From positions 1,352,311 to 1,416,310 of the forward strand of contig NZ_LT608315.1 of assembly GCF_900095825.1 (NCBI RefSeq): a stretch of DNA of 64,000 bases, in the 5' to 3' direction. How positions within the stretch are numbered: position 1 is the first letter of the stretch; the number at the start of each line of letters is the position of its first letter. The DNA comes from Acidaminococcus massiliensis (GTDB lineage: Bacteria; Bacillota; Negativicutes; Acidaminococcales; Acidaminococcaceae). The position numbers and the translations under genes were made by a program. The notes beneath the pieces were generated by a model. It was not told the DNA's origin, ran no database searches, and worked only from the letters and a program-made list of their open reading frames with translations. Of this stretch, positions 36,537 through 45,338 are shown in pieces.

Positions 36537-37013
36537 ATGACAGCTGTCTATTGTCCGGATCCAGGAGCTACGGAAGCACTGGGACGCCGGCTGGGGAGCC
36601 TGTGCCGGGAGGGGGATGTTTTCCTCCTGGAAGGGGATCTGGGAACGGGGAAGACCTGTCTGGTGACGGCCGCTGCGGCGGCACTGGGGGTGGATCCCCA
36701 GGATGTGACTTCTCCTACGTTTTCTCTGATGAATGTCTACCACGGCAGCAGGCTGAGCATCAAGCATTTCGATCTGTACCGGATCAACTGGCCGGAAGAA
36801 CTGGAAGATATCGGATTTTCCGAATATGCCGGCGGAGATGGTGTGACTTTCATCGAGTGGGCGGAACTGTTCCCGGAATACATGCCGGAAGAGAATCTGG
36901 AACTGAAATTTACCCGCCAGGGAGAGGGGCGGCAGGTTGAGCTGTGCCCCCATGGCGGGCGGTATGAAGAATTGGCCCGGGCTCTCATGGCCCAGAAGGG
37001 CCGGGAAGGTTGA
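36537..37013 (+). CDS. tsaE: tRNA threonylcarbamoyladenosine biosynthesis ATPase TsaE
   Basis: P-loop ATPase that cycles the TsaB-TsaD complex making t6A37 in ANN-decoding tRNAs. 158 residues. Walker A GDLGTGKTCL is at about residues 36-45, then VTSPTFSLMNVYHG and KHFDLYRINWPEELEDIGF with the catalytic aspartate, and FIEWAEL. It starts the t6A operon tsaE-tsaB-rimI-tsaD behind the pckA terminator. A TATAAT-like sequence (36495) may be the -10. Confidence 0.94.
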   Translation: MTAVYCPDPGATEALGRRLGSLCREGDVFLLEGDLGTGKTCLVTAAAAALGVDPQDVTSPTFSLMNVYHGSRLSIKHFDLYRINWPEELEDIGFSEYAGGDGVTFIEWAELFPEYMPEENLELKFTRQGEGRQVELCPHGGRYEELARALMAQKGREG

Positions 37014-37017
37014 AAAC

Positions 37018-37719
37018 GTGCTGACATTGGGAATCGATACGGCGACCCGGGTTTGTTCCGTGGCCGTCTGTGACAACAATAAAATCTTGGGGAGCTTGGA
37101 AGTGAATGTGGGGCTGACCCATTCGGAAGGGCTGGTTCCCCAGCTGGAAACCTTGCTGAAATTGGCCCGGGTGGAAAAAGAGCAGCTGGAACTCATTGCA
37201 GTGAGCCGGGGCCCCGGTTCCTTTACCGGACTGCGGATCGGTATGGCCACCGCAGAAGCCATGGCCTATGCCTTGGATCTGCCCCTGGTGGCCGTGGATA
37301 CCCTGGAAGCCATCGCCTATAACCTGCCGGTGGCGGGGGTGCGCCTGATCCCTGTGCTGGATGCCCAGAAGGGAAACCTGTATGTGGGCAGCTACCGTTG
37401 GGAAAAAGACCGTCTGGTGGAAACAGAACCGGTGCGGATCGCGGCTGCCCAGGATTTGGCCGCCCAGCTCCAGGCAGGGGAGGGACCGGCCATCTTGATG
37501 GGAGAATGCCATCGGGTGCCCGGGACGGATAACTGCGGCCAGGTGACCTTGGCCCCGGAAAGTGCCCGTCTGCCCAGAGGTTCTTCGGCAGCTATCCTGG
37601 GAGCTGCCCAGTATGTGCCGGGGGGAGATCTCCATGCCTATTTCGGGATGGATCCTTTCTACATCCGGCGGTCGGAAGCGGAGGAACTATGGGAAAAAAG
37701 ACATCCGGAAGGACGGTAA
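37018..37719 (+). CDS. tsaB: tRNA threonylcarbamoyladenosine biosynthesis protein TsaB
   Basis: Inactive ASKHA paralogue of TsaD that dimerises with it in t6A synthesis. LGIDTATRVCSVAV opens the protein, SRGPGSFTGLRIGMATAEAMA follows near residues 62-82, and the C-terminal lobe is degenerate as in all TsaB. The start is GTG at 37018, four bases after the tsaE stop, with GGAAGG upstream. 233 residues. It overlaps rimI by 31 bases. Confidence 0.94.
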   Translation: MLTLGIDTATRVCSVAVCDNNKILGSLEVNVGLTHSEGLVPQLETLLKLARVEKEQLELIAVSRGPGSFTGLRIGMATAEAMAYALDLPLVAVDTLEAIAYNLPVAGVRLIPVLDAQKGNLYVGSYRWEKDRLVETEPVRIAAAQDLAAQLQAGEGPAILMGECHRVPGTDNCGQVTLAPESARLPRGSSAAILGAAQYVPGGDLHAYFGMDPFYIRRSEAEELWEKRHPEGR

Positions 37720-38144
37720 GATCCCTTTCTCCGGGAGACCTGGATTGGCTGCTGCCCCTGGATGCCGGATCTTTTGCGGAGCCTTGGACACGGGGGACTT
37801 GGGAGGACGAATTGGAAGGCCGGCTGAGCCATTATATTGCCCTCTTGGAGGACGGACAGCCGGTGGCATTCGGAGGCTTTTGGCTGGTAGCCGGCGAAGC
37901 CCAGGTCATGCGGTTGGCAGTGGATCCCCGGCGCCGGGGAGAAAAACTGGGGCTGTCCCTCTTGGAAGCCATGCTGGCGGAAGCCGTCCGGCTGGAAGCG
38001 GTGGAAATGACCCTGGAAGTCCGGGAAGGGAATCTCCCTGCCCGCCGGACCTATGACCACGTGGGCTTTCAGGAATGCGGCCGGCGTGAGGGGTATTACG
38101 GAGACAACGGGGAAGCGGCCATCCTGATGCGCCGGGACCTGTGA
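37689..38144 (+). CDS. rimI: Ribosomal-protein-alanine N-acetyltransferase RimI
   Basis: GNAT-fold enzyme, 151 residues, that acetylates the N-terminus of ribosomal protein S18 and probably others. Acetyl-CoA loop RLAVDPRRRGEKLGLSLLEAM is at about residues 76-96, followed by LEVREGNLPARRTYDHVGFQ. The ATG lies within tsaB with AGCGGAGGAA upstream, so translation is coupled. The tsaB-rimI-tsaD order is common in bacteria. Confidence 0.93.
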   Translation: MGKKTSGRTVRSLSPGDLDWLLPLDAGSFAEPWTRGTWEDELEGRLSHYIALLEDGQPVAFGGFWLVAGEAQVMRLAVDPRRRGEKLGLSLLEAMLAEAVRLEAVEMTLEVREGNLPARRTYDHVGFQECGRREGYYGDNGEAAILMRRDL

Positions 38145-38156
38145 AACGAGGAGATT

Positions 38157-39176
38157 ATGACGGAAAAAGCAATCAACATTTTGGGAATCGAAAGCAGCTG
38201 TGACGAGACTGCTGCAGCGGTGGTCCGGAATGGACGGGAAGTCCTGTCCAACGTGGTGTCCACCCAGATCCTGGTCCATCGGAAATTCGGGGGTGTGGTG
38301 CCGGAAATCGCTTCCCGGAAACATATCGAACATGTGATGCCGGTGATCCACAAAGCCCTGACCGATGCCGGACTGACCCTTCAGGAAGTGGATGCCATTG
38401 CGGTGACCTACGGACCGGGGCTGGTGGGAGCGCTCCTGGTAGGCCTCAGCGCCGCTAAGGGCTTGGCCCTGGGCAGCGGGAAACCCCTGATCGGGGTGAA
38501 TCACTTGGAAGGCCATGTATTTGCCAATTTCCTGGCTGATCCGGAACTGGAGCCTCCCTTTTTGGCTCTGGTGGTCAGTGGAGGCCATACTTCCCTTTTG
38601 GTGGTGGAAGATTACAATACCTTCCGGCTCTTGGGCCAGACCCGGGACGATGCGGCCGGGGAAGCTTTTGACAAAATCGCCCGGTTCATGGGGCTGCCTT
38701 ACCCGGGAGGACCGGAAATCGAACGGCTGGCCAAGAATGGGGATCCAGCGGCAGTGGATTTTCCCAGGCCTCTTTTACCTGGTTGCTTTGATTTCAGTTT
38801 TAGCGGCCTGAAAAGTGCCGTCATCAACTACATCCATACGGAAGAACAGCGGCAAAGCGGCTTCCGCCGGGAAGATGCGGCGGCTTCTTTCCAGCAGGCC
38901 ATCGTAGATGTGTTGGTGAAACGGAGCCAGGAAGCCATCCGGGCTACAGGCTTGAAAAAGATTGTCCTGGCCGGAGGGGTTTCGGCCAACCGGCATCTCC
39001 AGGAAGCACTAGCCGAAGGGGCCAGGGCAGCCGGAGCGGAACTGGTCCATCCCACCCCCATCCTCTGCACGGACAATGCAGTGATGATCGGGGTGAGGGG
39101 GTATTACCAGTACCTGCACCAAGATTTTGCCAGCCTGGACTTGAATGCGGATCCCAGCCTGAAGTTGGGGGAATGA
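38157..39176 (+). CDS. tsaD: tRNA N6-adenosine threonylcarbamoyltransferase TsaD
   Basis: Iron-binding ASKHA enzyme that transfers threonylcarbamoyl to A37. LGIESSCDETAAAVV opens it. The metal histidines lie in ASRKHIEHVMPVI and the substrate-site histidine region in NHLEGHVFANF. DDAAGEAFDKIARFMGLPYPGGP and LAGGVSANRHL are also present. 339 residues is standard. Last gene of the t6A operon; its terminator is now interrupted by the second IS copy. Confidence 0.96.
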   Translation: MTEKAINILGIESSCDETAAAVVRNGREVLSNVVSTQILVHRKFGGVVPEIASRKHIEHVMPVIHKALTDAGLTLQEVDAIAVTYGPGLVGALLVGLSAAKGLALGSGKPLIGVNHLEGHVFANFLADPELEPPFLALVVSGGHTSLLVVEDYNTFRLLGQTRDDAAGEAFDKIARFMGLPYPGGPEIERLAKNGDPAAVDFPRPLLPGCFDFSFSGLKSAVINYIHTEEQRQSGFRREDAAASFQQAIVDVLVKRSQEAIRATGLKKIVLAGGVSANRHLQEALAEGARAAGAELVHPTPILCTDNAVMIGVRGYYQYLHQDFASLDLNADPSLKLGE

Positions 39177-39256
39177 AAAAGAGGATGTTGCCACTGATGT
39201 GACCCCAAAAAGTTAGACCTTAGTAACGAGATGGTTTTTACTGTCTCGTTACTTTT

Positions 39257-40102
39257 TTATGCTGCCAGCAAAGAAAGCCTGTATTGAACAGGACTTTTCC
39301 AGCCCAGTTTTTCCTTGATCCTTTGTTCGTTATAGTATTTGATGTATCGTTCGATAGCGGCTTTTAGTTCTTCGTAGCTGTAGTAGATCACTCCATAATA
39401 CATTTCCTGTTTCATTAAGCCGAAAAAGTTTTCCATTACAGCGTTATCATGACAGTTACCCTTTCGAGACATGCTCTGAAAAATTCGTTCTTTTTTTAGT
39501 TTCCTGGTATAGGCCTTCATTTGGTATGCCCAGCCCTGATCGGAGTGAAACGTTCTTCGATATGGACAATCAGCAGTAATTTCGATTGCTTCAGCTTGAG
39601 CTTCCAGTATGCTTTCAGCCGAAGGACGTTTGGCTATTCCATAGCTGATGATTTCATCATCGAACATGTCCAGGAAAGGATCCAGATAAAGCTTGTGCAG
39701 GGTCAGATGTCCCTGTGTATCTACTTCATAATATTTGAATTCTGAAGTATCGGTCGTAATCTTCTGATGTGGGATATTCGTCTCAAAACGACGATGTATT
39801 CTATTCGGAGCAATGGTCCCTACCTTACCCTTATAGGAACTGTATTTACGGCTTTTCCGGGTAAAGGATGTTACCTGAAGGCTCAGTTTCTGCATGATAC
39901 GTTGAACTTTCTTCTTGTTCACGCAAATCCCTTGATTCTTCAGCTCACCGGTCATGCGCCGATATCCATAATCTTTATGCTGGCTGCGGATTTCCTGTAT
40001 TTTGTCCTCTACTTCCTGGTCTGGATTCACGCGGTCAAACCGTTTCTGCCAGTACATATAGGTCGCTTTGGGCATTTGAGTATAGGAGAGAAGGTCTTTC
40101 AA
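39257..40102 (-). CDS. IS3-family transposase OrfB (DDE integrase domain), copy 2
   Basis: Protein identical to the OrfB of copy 1 over all 281 residues, with the same TTG start overlapping the orfA stop and the same three acidic residues (TTDTSEF, FHSDQGW, NAVMENFFG). The intact frame suggests an active element. Confidence 0.93.
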   Translation of the reverse strand: MKDLLSYTQMPKATYMYWQKRFDRVNPDQEVEDKIQEIRSQHKDYGYRRMTGELKNQGICVNKKKVQRIMQKLSLQVTSFTRKSRKYSSYKGKVGTIAPNRIHRRFETNIPHQKITTDTSEFKYYEVDTQGHLTLHKLYLDPFLDMFDDEIISYGIAKRPSAESILEAQAEAIEITADCPYRRTFHSDQGWAYQMKAYTRKLKKERIFQSMSRKGNCHDNAVMENFFGLMKQEMYYGVIYYSYEELKAAIERYIKYYNEQRIKEKLGWKSPVQYRLSLLAA

Positions 40103-40677
40103 TTTGAATGATCTTCGGAGACTGGAGATGATTTTCGCAACTCTCTCATTTTTGCTTCGTCCTCTAAACGCAGTCTCCTCAGTTCTTTTAAAAAAGCATT
40201 CTCTATACGGAGTTTAAGATTTTCATCCTCTAACTCCTTGACATGTTCCACACTGATGTCGACCATCGGCTGCTGAACCTGGGTATCTGTTTTTTTGGTT
40301 TGAGATTTGTTCAAAGTTCTCTTCCTGCCTTTTTTATGTGACCGTAAAGCATCTGGTCCCGCAATTCTAAATTCATTGACCCATCTGGCAATCATTGATG
40401 GGTTGTTGATCCCTACTTGAATTGCTAGTTCCTGATATGAGATTTCATTTGTTAAGTAAGACTCTACCACAGAAAGTTTTTCTTTGAAAGAGTATATTTT
40501 TTGAGAGCGGGATCTTTTCAGTCCATCATCACCAAATGCCTTGTAAGCAGCAACCCACTTTAGCAGCTGGCTGCTACTTGCCATCCCATATTTACGTGAA
40601 ATAGAAATACACCCTTCGTCACTGTTCAAATATTCCAGTACTATTTTTTTCTTAAATTCATAGCTGTGTTTTGCCAT
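40099..40677 (-). CDS. IS3-family transposase OrfA, copy 2
   Basis: 192 residues, differing from copy 1 by a single Tyr-to-His change in SHKKGRK. Two helix-turn-helix modules and a leucine-rich coiled segment. The 19-bp hairpin lies upstream, between the IS end and its ATG, and could hide the start from transcripts entering from outside. Confidence 0.9.
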   Translation of the reverse strand: MAKHSYEFKKKIVLEYLNSDEGCISISRKYGMASSSQLLKWVAAYKAFGDDGLKRSRSQKIYSFKEKLSVVESYLTNEISYQELAIQVGINNPSMIARWVNEFRIAGPDALRSHKKGRKRTLNKSQTKKTDTQVQQPMVDISVEHVKELEDENLKLRIENAFLKELRRLRLEDEAKMRELRKSSPVSEDHSN

Positions 40678-40757
40678 AAAAAACTGACCCCCAATTGTTA
40701 GATTTTTGGTCTAACAATTGGGGGTCAGCTCACACGCCGCGTGCAACATCCTCTTTT

Positions 40758-41537
40758 TCATTCTTTCTCTTTTTTGATCTGGGTCAGGTACCGGTACATG
40801 GTGGCTTGGGAACAGTGGAGGGCTTCCGCTGCTTTAGGGACGGCTCCCTTCAGCAGGAAGAAACCTTTTTGCTCCAGGCCCCGGGTCAGTTCCAGTTTCT
40901 TCTTCTGGGTCATTTTGACTGGTTCTGGTGAAGCAGCCAGGTCCTGCCGGAAGACGCTGTCCAGCAGGATATCCAGGGAACTGCCGGCTTCTGCAGGGGC
41001 TTCCGCCTCCTGGGAGGGAGCCGGCTCGGCTGTGGCGGCAAAAGAAGAAGCCGGCTCTGGGGTCTTGGGAACGGGCGGTTCCCCTCTGTCTTCCAGATCC
41101 ATGGTATGGAGATCAGTATAGGAAAAGAAGCTGGGTTCTGCATTGATGTACTGATCTGGATGGCAAAGGCTGTAGACCTTGGAAGAAAGGGCTCGGTACC
41201 GGGAATCATCGAAATTGATGCACAGGAGGCCGATCAGGCTCCCGTCCTTGTCTTTGAGGAACATGCTGGAACAGCGGAGCAGATGGCCATTGGCAGAAAC
41301 CCCTTGATAGTTCAGCTTCCAGTTTTCCTTTTCATAACTTTTTTGGGCCAGCATCTCCCGGGCGGCCTTCGTCATCTGGGCGCCTACGGTCCGGCCGGTG
41401 ATGTGGCCGTTGGCAATGGCAACCACACAGGGCGTATCCTGTTTCATATCATAGAGGACGATTTCATAATCCGGCCCTAGGGTCAGACTTAAGAATTCTA
41501 CAAGCAGGGTGAATTTCCTCAGCTGGAAGGGTGACAT
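40758..41537 (-). CDS. YheO-like PAS-domain transcriptional regulator
   Basis: 259-residue regulator. The N-terminal PAS_6/YheO domain covers about residues 5-120 (SLTLGPDYEIVLYDM, GLLCINFDDSRY). A long Pro/Glu/Ala-rich linker of about 60 residues is unusual. The C-terminal DauR-type helix-turn-helix (KGAVPKAAEALHCSQATMYRYL) ends the protein. The second of two adjacent ATGs is chosen for its six-base spacing from AAAGGAG. It is divergent from the tryptophanase-like lyase with about 380 AT-rich bases between, so it probably controls it. Confidence 0.85.
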   Translation of the reverse strand: MSPFQLRKFTLLVEFLSLTLGPDYEIVLYDMKQDTPCVVAIANGHITGRTVGAQMTKAAREMLAQKSYEKENWKLNYQGVSANGHLLRCSSMFLKDKDGSLIGLLCINFDDSRYRALSSKVYSLCHPDQYINAEPSFFSYTDLHTMDLEDRGEPPVPKTPEPASSFAATAEPAPSQEAEAPAEAGSSLDILLDSVFRQDLAASPEPVKMTQKKKLELTRGLEQKGFFLLKGAVPKAAEALHCSQATMYRYLTQIKKEKE

Positions 41538-41703
41538 CATGAGCTCCTTTCTCATTTTGTTTAAGACCTTATTTATTTTATTTTACTATGGATTCCGTGA
41601 AAATTCAATGAAGTAATAAAAATATATCAAAAAATCATCAAATAATAAATCTTCCTCTAAAAATAAGAAATAATAAAAAAATAAAAAATATACAAGAAAA
41701 GTG

Positions 41704-41732
41704 TTGACAAATTTCTGATAAAAAGGTATCAT
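41704..41732 (+). promoter_or_regulatory. Promoter of the tryptophanase-like gene
   Basis: TTGACA (41704-41709), 17-base spacer, TATCAT (41727-41732). It lies in the AT-rich divergent region (41556-41919), otherwise without a supported gene. Start near 41739 leaves a leader of about 180 nt. Confidence 0.8.
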
Positions 41733-41836
41733 AAACATGCAATCAGGAAATGAATAAGAAAATAAACTCAATAAATAATAATTAATTATCACACCCTGAT
41801 TGTGCCAAACAGATACTGACCGCTCATCGTTATTTG

Positions 41837-41914
41837 ATGCTCTGTGGAGAAGCTGCGATAACCGGGGTGTCTCGTATAATTTATCGGGTGGCGACACCCA
41901 ATTATAGGAGGTAA
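41837..41914 (+). promoter_or_regulatory. Leader hairpin and short uORF before the lyase gene
   Basis: GGGTGTC (41865-41871) and GACACCC (41893-41899) form a perfect 7-bp stem just upstream of the AGGAGG site. A 25-codon ORF from ATG 41837 ends exactly at that site (TAA at 41912). It has no clear ribosome site and no Trp codon, so a TnaC-like role is not supported; coupling through the hairpin remains possible. Confidence 0.3.
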
Positions 41915-41919
41915 ATTTT

Positions 41920-43569
41920 ATGAAAACGTATCCACTGAACGTCCCTGCTCCTCATCATTACACTTTCGCTGTACGTGATATCCCTGATGTCACCGTTGAA
42001 CAGCGGGAACGCGCCCTGAAGGCAACCCACTACAATGAATTCGCTTTCCCTGCCGGCATGCTGACTGTTGATATGCTGTCCGACTCCGGCACCACGGCTA
42101 TGACCAACCAACAGTGGGCCAGCCTGTTCCTGGGCGATGAAGCATATGGACGGAACACCGGGTACTATGTGCTGCTGGATACGTTCCGGGATATCTTCGA
42201 ACGGGGCGGAGAAAAGAACTGGAAGAAGATCATCGACCTGGTCCGCACCGACTGCCGGGACGTGGAAAAAATGATGGATGAAGTCTATCTGTGCGAATAT
42301 GAAGGCGGCCTGTTCAACGGCGGCGCTGCACAGATGGAACGGCCCAACAGCTTCATCATCCAACAGGGCCGTGCTGCTGAATCCGTCCTGATGGAAATCG
42401 TCCGGAAGATTTTGGCCAAACGCCATCCGGGCAAAGTGTTCACCATTCCTTCCAACGGCCACTTCGATACCACTGAAGGAAACATCAAACAAATGGGCTC
42501 CATCCCCCGGAACCTGTATCATAAGGAAATCCTGTACGAAGTCCCCGAAGGCGGCAAATACGCAAAGAACCCGTTCAAAGGGAACATGGACATCGAAAAA
42601 CTGGAACAGCTGATCCAGGGCGTAGGTCCGGAAAACATCCCTCTGATCTTCACCTGCATCACCAACAACCCCATCTGCGGACAGCCTGTTTCCATGGGCA
42701 ACATCAAAGAAATCAACCGGGTTGCCCACAAATACAACATTCCTCTGGTATTCGACGTGGCAAGATGGGCAGAAAACTGCTACTTCATCAAGATGAACGA
42801 AGAAGGCTATCAGGACAAATCCATTGCAGAAATCGCTTCCGAAATGTTCTCCTACTGTGATGCCTTCACCATGTCCGCTAAAAAAGACGGTCATGCCAAC
42901 ATGGGCGGCATGCTGGCCTTCCGCGACAGAGGACTGTTCTGGAAGAACTTCTCCGACTTCAACGAAGACGGCTCCATCAAGACCGACGTGGGTGTTCTGC
43001 TGAAAGTGAAACAGATCTCCTGCTACGGGAACGATTCCTACGGCGGCATGAGCGGCCGGGATATCATGGCTCTGGCAGTAGGCCTGTATGAATCCTGCGA
43101 CTTCAACTACATGCATGAACGGGTACAGCAGTGTGAATACCTGGCCCAGGGCTTCTACAAAGCTGGTGTCAAAGGGGTTGTGCTGCCGGCCGGCGGTCAT
43201 GCTGTGTACATCAACATGGATGAATTCTTCGACGGCAAACGGGATCATACCACCTTCGCTGGGGAAGGCTTCTCCCTGGAACTGATCCGCCGCTACGGTA
43301 TCCGGGTTTCCGAACTGGGCGACTATTCTATGGAATATGACCTGAAGACTCCGGAACAGCAGGCTGAATTGGCCAACGTGGTACGGTTCGCCATCGACCG
43401 CAGCCGTCTGACCCAGGAACACCTGGACTATGTCATCGCAGCTGTGAAGGCACTGTACGAAGACCGGGCAAGCATCCCCAACATGCGCATCGTCTGGGGC
43501 CACAAACTGCCTATGCGTCACTTCCACGCCTTCCTGGAACCCTATGCTCCTTCTGAAGACCAAAAATAA
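41920..43569 (+). CDS. Tryptophanase / tyrosine phenol-lyase family beta-eliminating lyase
   Basis: PLP enzyme that splits an aromatic amino acid into pyruvate, ammonia and indole or phenol. The PLP lysine lies in TMSAKKDGHANMGG (compare SAKKDAMVPMGG in tryptophanase). DVARWAENCYFIKMNEEGY and LTVDMLSDSGTTAM match the family. At 549 residues it is about 75 longer than E. coli TnaA, mainly in an extended region near 85-125 and inserts around 330-360. Tryptophan is favoured because an NSS-type symporter follows, as with TnaT, but tyrosine cannot be excluded. Confidence 0.83.
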   Translation: MKTYPLNVPAPHHYTFAVRDIPDVTVEQRERALKATHYNEFAFPAGMLTVDMLSDSGTTAMTNQQWASLFLGDEAYGRNTGYYVLLDTFRDIFERGGEKNWKKIIDLVRTDCRDVEKMMDEVYLCEYEGGLFNGGAAQMERPNSFIIQQGRAAESVLMEIVRKILAKRHPGKVFTIPSNGHFDTTEGNIKQMGSIPRNLYHKEILYEVPEGGKYAKNPFKGNMDIEKLEQLIQGVGPENIPLIFTCITNNPICGQPVSMGNIKEINRVAHKYNIPLVFDVARWAENCYFIKMNEEGYQDKSIAEIASEMFSYCDAFTMSAKKDGHANMGGMLAFRDRGLFWKNFSDFNEDGSIKTDVGVLLKVKQISCYGNDSYGGMSGRDIMALAVGLYESCDFNYMHERVQQCEYLAQGFYKAGVKGVVLPAGGHAVYINMDEFFDGKRDHTTFAGEGFSLELIRRYGIRVSELGDYSMEYDLKTPEQQAELANVVRFAIDRSRLTQEHLDYVIAAVKALYEDRASIPNMRIVWGHKLPMRHFHAFLEPYAPSEDQK

Positions 43570-43626
43570 GAAATAGGCAACTCCAAAAAGAAGGAACGCC
43601 TTACACGCTTCTTTATCCACTGGCTC

Positions 43627-43664
43627 AGGAGCGATTCCTTACCCCCTAAGGAATCGCTCCTTTC
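43627..43664 (+). terminator. Intrinsic terminator after the lyase gene
   Basis: AGGAGCGATTCCTTA-CCCCC-TAAGGAATCGCTCCT followed by TTCTT. Perfect 15-bp stem. Confidence 0.9.
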
Positions 43665-43707
43665 TTAATTGTTTTCGTTTTCTTTCATTTCAAATTATTT
43701 CGCAAAA

Positions 43708-43716
43708 TGCTATAAT
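43708..43716 (+). promoter_or_regulatory. Extended -10 promoter of the symporter gene
   Basis: TGCTATAAT with TATAAT at 43711-43716, 29 bases before the ATG. No convincing -35. Confidence 0.65.
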
Positions 43717-43744
43717 ATTTTTATTGTCCTCCAGGAGGAGAAAA

Positions 43745-45115
43745 ATGAACGAAGAAACTACTACTATGACCGGACAAATTGCTGCTGAAGAACAACGGGA
43801 CGGATTTCAGTCCAAGTGGGGATTTATCTTAGCCTGTATCGGCTCTGCCGTGGGCATGGGGAACATCTGGCGCTTTCCCGTCATGGTGTCGAAATACGGC
43901 GGGATGACTTTCCTGATTCCCTTTTTCTTTTTTGTCATCCTGATCGCCGCCACCGGCGTCATCGAAGAAATGTCTTTTGGACGGATTGCCAAAGCCGGCC
44001 CCATCGGAGCTTTTGGTACAGCCACGGAGTTGCGCTGGCAGGACCGGAAAAAAGGGGAATGGATCGGCATGATTCCCGTGCTGGGTTCTTTAGCCTTGGC
44101 CATCGGCTACACCTGTGTGGTGGGCTGGGTGGTGAAATACACCTATCTGGCCTTTACCGGAGGTCTTTCGGCAATGGGACAGGACCTGCCCCAAATCGCC
44201 GGGCTGTTTGAAGCCACTGCTACTTCTTTCGGCAATAATTTCTGGCTGATCGTGGCCTGCCTGGGTTCCTTCCTGATCATGGGGATGGGGGTTGCCAGCG
44301 GCATCGAAAAAGCGAACAAGATCATGATGCCGGCTCTCTTCGCCATGTTCCTGTTCCTGCTCTGCTATGTGTTCATCCTGGATGGAGCGGAAGGCGGGTA
44401 TCGGGATATCTTCACCTTCAACCCGGAAGGCTTGAAGAATCCTTTTGTGTGGGTCTATGCGTTCGGCCAGGCTTTCTTTACCCTGTCCATTGCCGGCAGC
44501 GGCACGGTCATCTACGGATCCTATCTCAGCGATAAGGAAGACGTGGTGGGAGCTGCCAAATATGTGGCTTTCTTCAATCTGCTGTCCGCTATGCTGGCCG
44601 CCTGCGTCATCATCCCGGCCATGGCCATCACCGGAGAAAAGCTCTCTTCCGGCGGCCCCGGCCTGATGTTCATCCATCTGATCCCTGTTTTCAACGGCAT
44701 GCCCGCAGGCCGTCTCGTGGTCATCATCTTCTTTATCTGTGTACTCTTTGCAGGGGTCAGCTCCCTGGTGAACCTGTATGAGGCTCCGGTGGCCACCCTG
44801 CAGGAACAGTTCGGCTTCAAGCGGATGCCGGCCGTAGCCACCATCGGTGTGCTGGGCTGCGTATCTGCTCTCCTGATCCAAGGCATCGTCTCCGAATGGA
44901 TGGACGTGGTCTCCATTTACATCTGTCCTTTGGGAGCGGTCCTGGCCGGTGTGATGTTCTACTGGGTCGGCGGGAAGGAATTTGTCCTGAAAGCCGTCAA
45001 CACCGGGCGCGAAAAACCCATCGGTGCCTGGTTCTATCCTTTGGGGAAATATGTATTCTGTATCATTGCCATCGCTGCCCTGGTCATTGGGGCGGCCCTG
45101 GGAGGAATCGGCTAA
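43745..45115 (+). CDS. Sodium:neurotransmitter symporter (NSS) family amino-acid transporter
   Basis: 456-residue Na+-coupled symporter with 11-12 membrane helices. The helix 1 signature GFILACIGSAVGMGNIWRFP (residues 23-42) holds the sodium and substrate site, and helix 6 gives FTLSIAGSGTVIYGSY. The ATG at 43745 has AGGAGG seven bases upstream. Placement after a tryptophanase-type lyase parallels the TnaT tryptophan symporter, so aromatic amino-acid uptake is likely. Confidence 0.9.
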   Translation: MNEETTTMTGQIAAEEQRDGFQSKWGFILACIGSAVGMGNIWRFPVMVSKYGGMTFLIPFFFFVILIAATGVIEEMSFGRIAKAGPIGAFGTATELRWQDRKKGEWIGMIPVLGSLALAIGYTCVVGWVVKYTYLAFTGGLSAMGQDLPQIAGLFEATATSFGNNFWLIVACLGSFLIMGMGVASGIEKANKIMMPALFAMFLFLLCYVFILDGAEGGYRDIFTFNPEGLKNPFVWVYAFGQAFFTLSIAGSGTVIYGSYLSDKEDVVGAAKYVAFFNLLSAMLAACVIIPAMAITGEKLSSGGPGLMFIHLIPVFNGMPAGRLVVIIFFICVLFAGVSSLVNLYEAPVATLQEQFGFKRMPAVATIGVLGCVSALLIQGIVSEWMDVVSIYICPLGAVLAGVMFYWVGGKEFVLKAVNTGREKPIGAWFYPLGKYVFCIIAIAALVIGAALGGIG

Positions 45116-45131
45116 GACGGATCGTCCGGAG

Positions 45132-45166
45132 AAAAGGGGTGCTGCACGTTTTGTGCAGCGCCCCTT
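45132..45166 (+). terminator. Intrinsic terminator after the symporter gene
   Basis: AAAAGGGGTGCTGCAC / GTGCAGCGCCCCTT hairpin. Confidence 0.8.
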
Positions 45167-45248
45167 AGCTGTTGCAGGGACAGCAGCTCTGTTCTATTCC
45201 CCTGTATTATCAGAATATTACCTGTTTTAAATTGGGATAAGTTCTGAT

Positions 45249-45276
45249 TTGGCATTGGTGTAAAAAGTGATATAAT
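45249..45276 (+). promoter_or_regulatory. Promoter of pta
   Basis: TTGGCA (45249-45254), 16-base spacer, TATAAT (45271-45276). The leader carries GGGGCGCC near 45291. Confidence 0.75.
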
Positions 45277-45338
45277 ATAGGCTGTGAAAAGGGGCGCCGT
45301 GCGCCAGCCTTTTAATACTTGGGTAGGAGTGATATGGA

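Larger units (their letters stand above)
39195..40732 (-). mobile_element. IS3-family element (IS150-like), copy 2
   Basis: Same 1538-bp element as at 22610, with ends TGATGTGACCCC and inward-read TGAGCTGACCCC and the target duplication CAC on both sides. I noted only two base differences (near 40298 and 40338 versus copy 1), so transposition was recent. It lies in the loop of the terminator shared by tsaD and the convergent regulator gene: GAGGATGTTGC on the left and GCAACATCCTC on the right restore a perfect stem without it. Confidence 0.93.

Noticed and set aside
41739-41919. TnaC-like tryptophan-sensing leader peptide
   Set aside because: Short ORFs exist but none contains Trp or the needed proline context, and none has a ribosome site.
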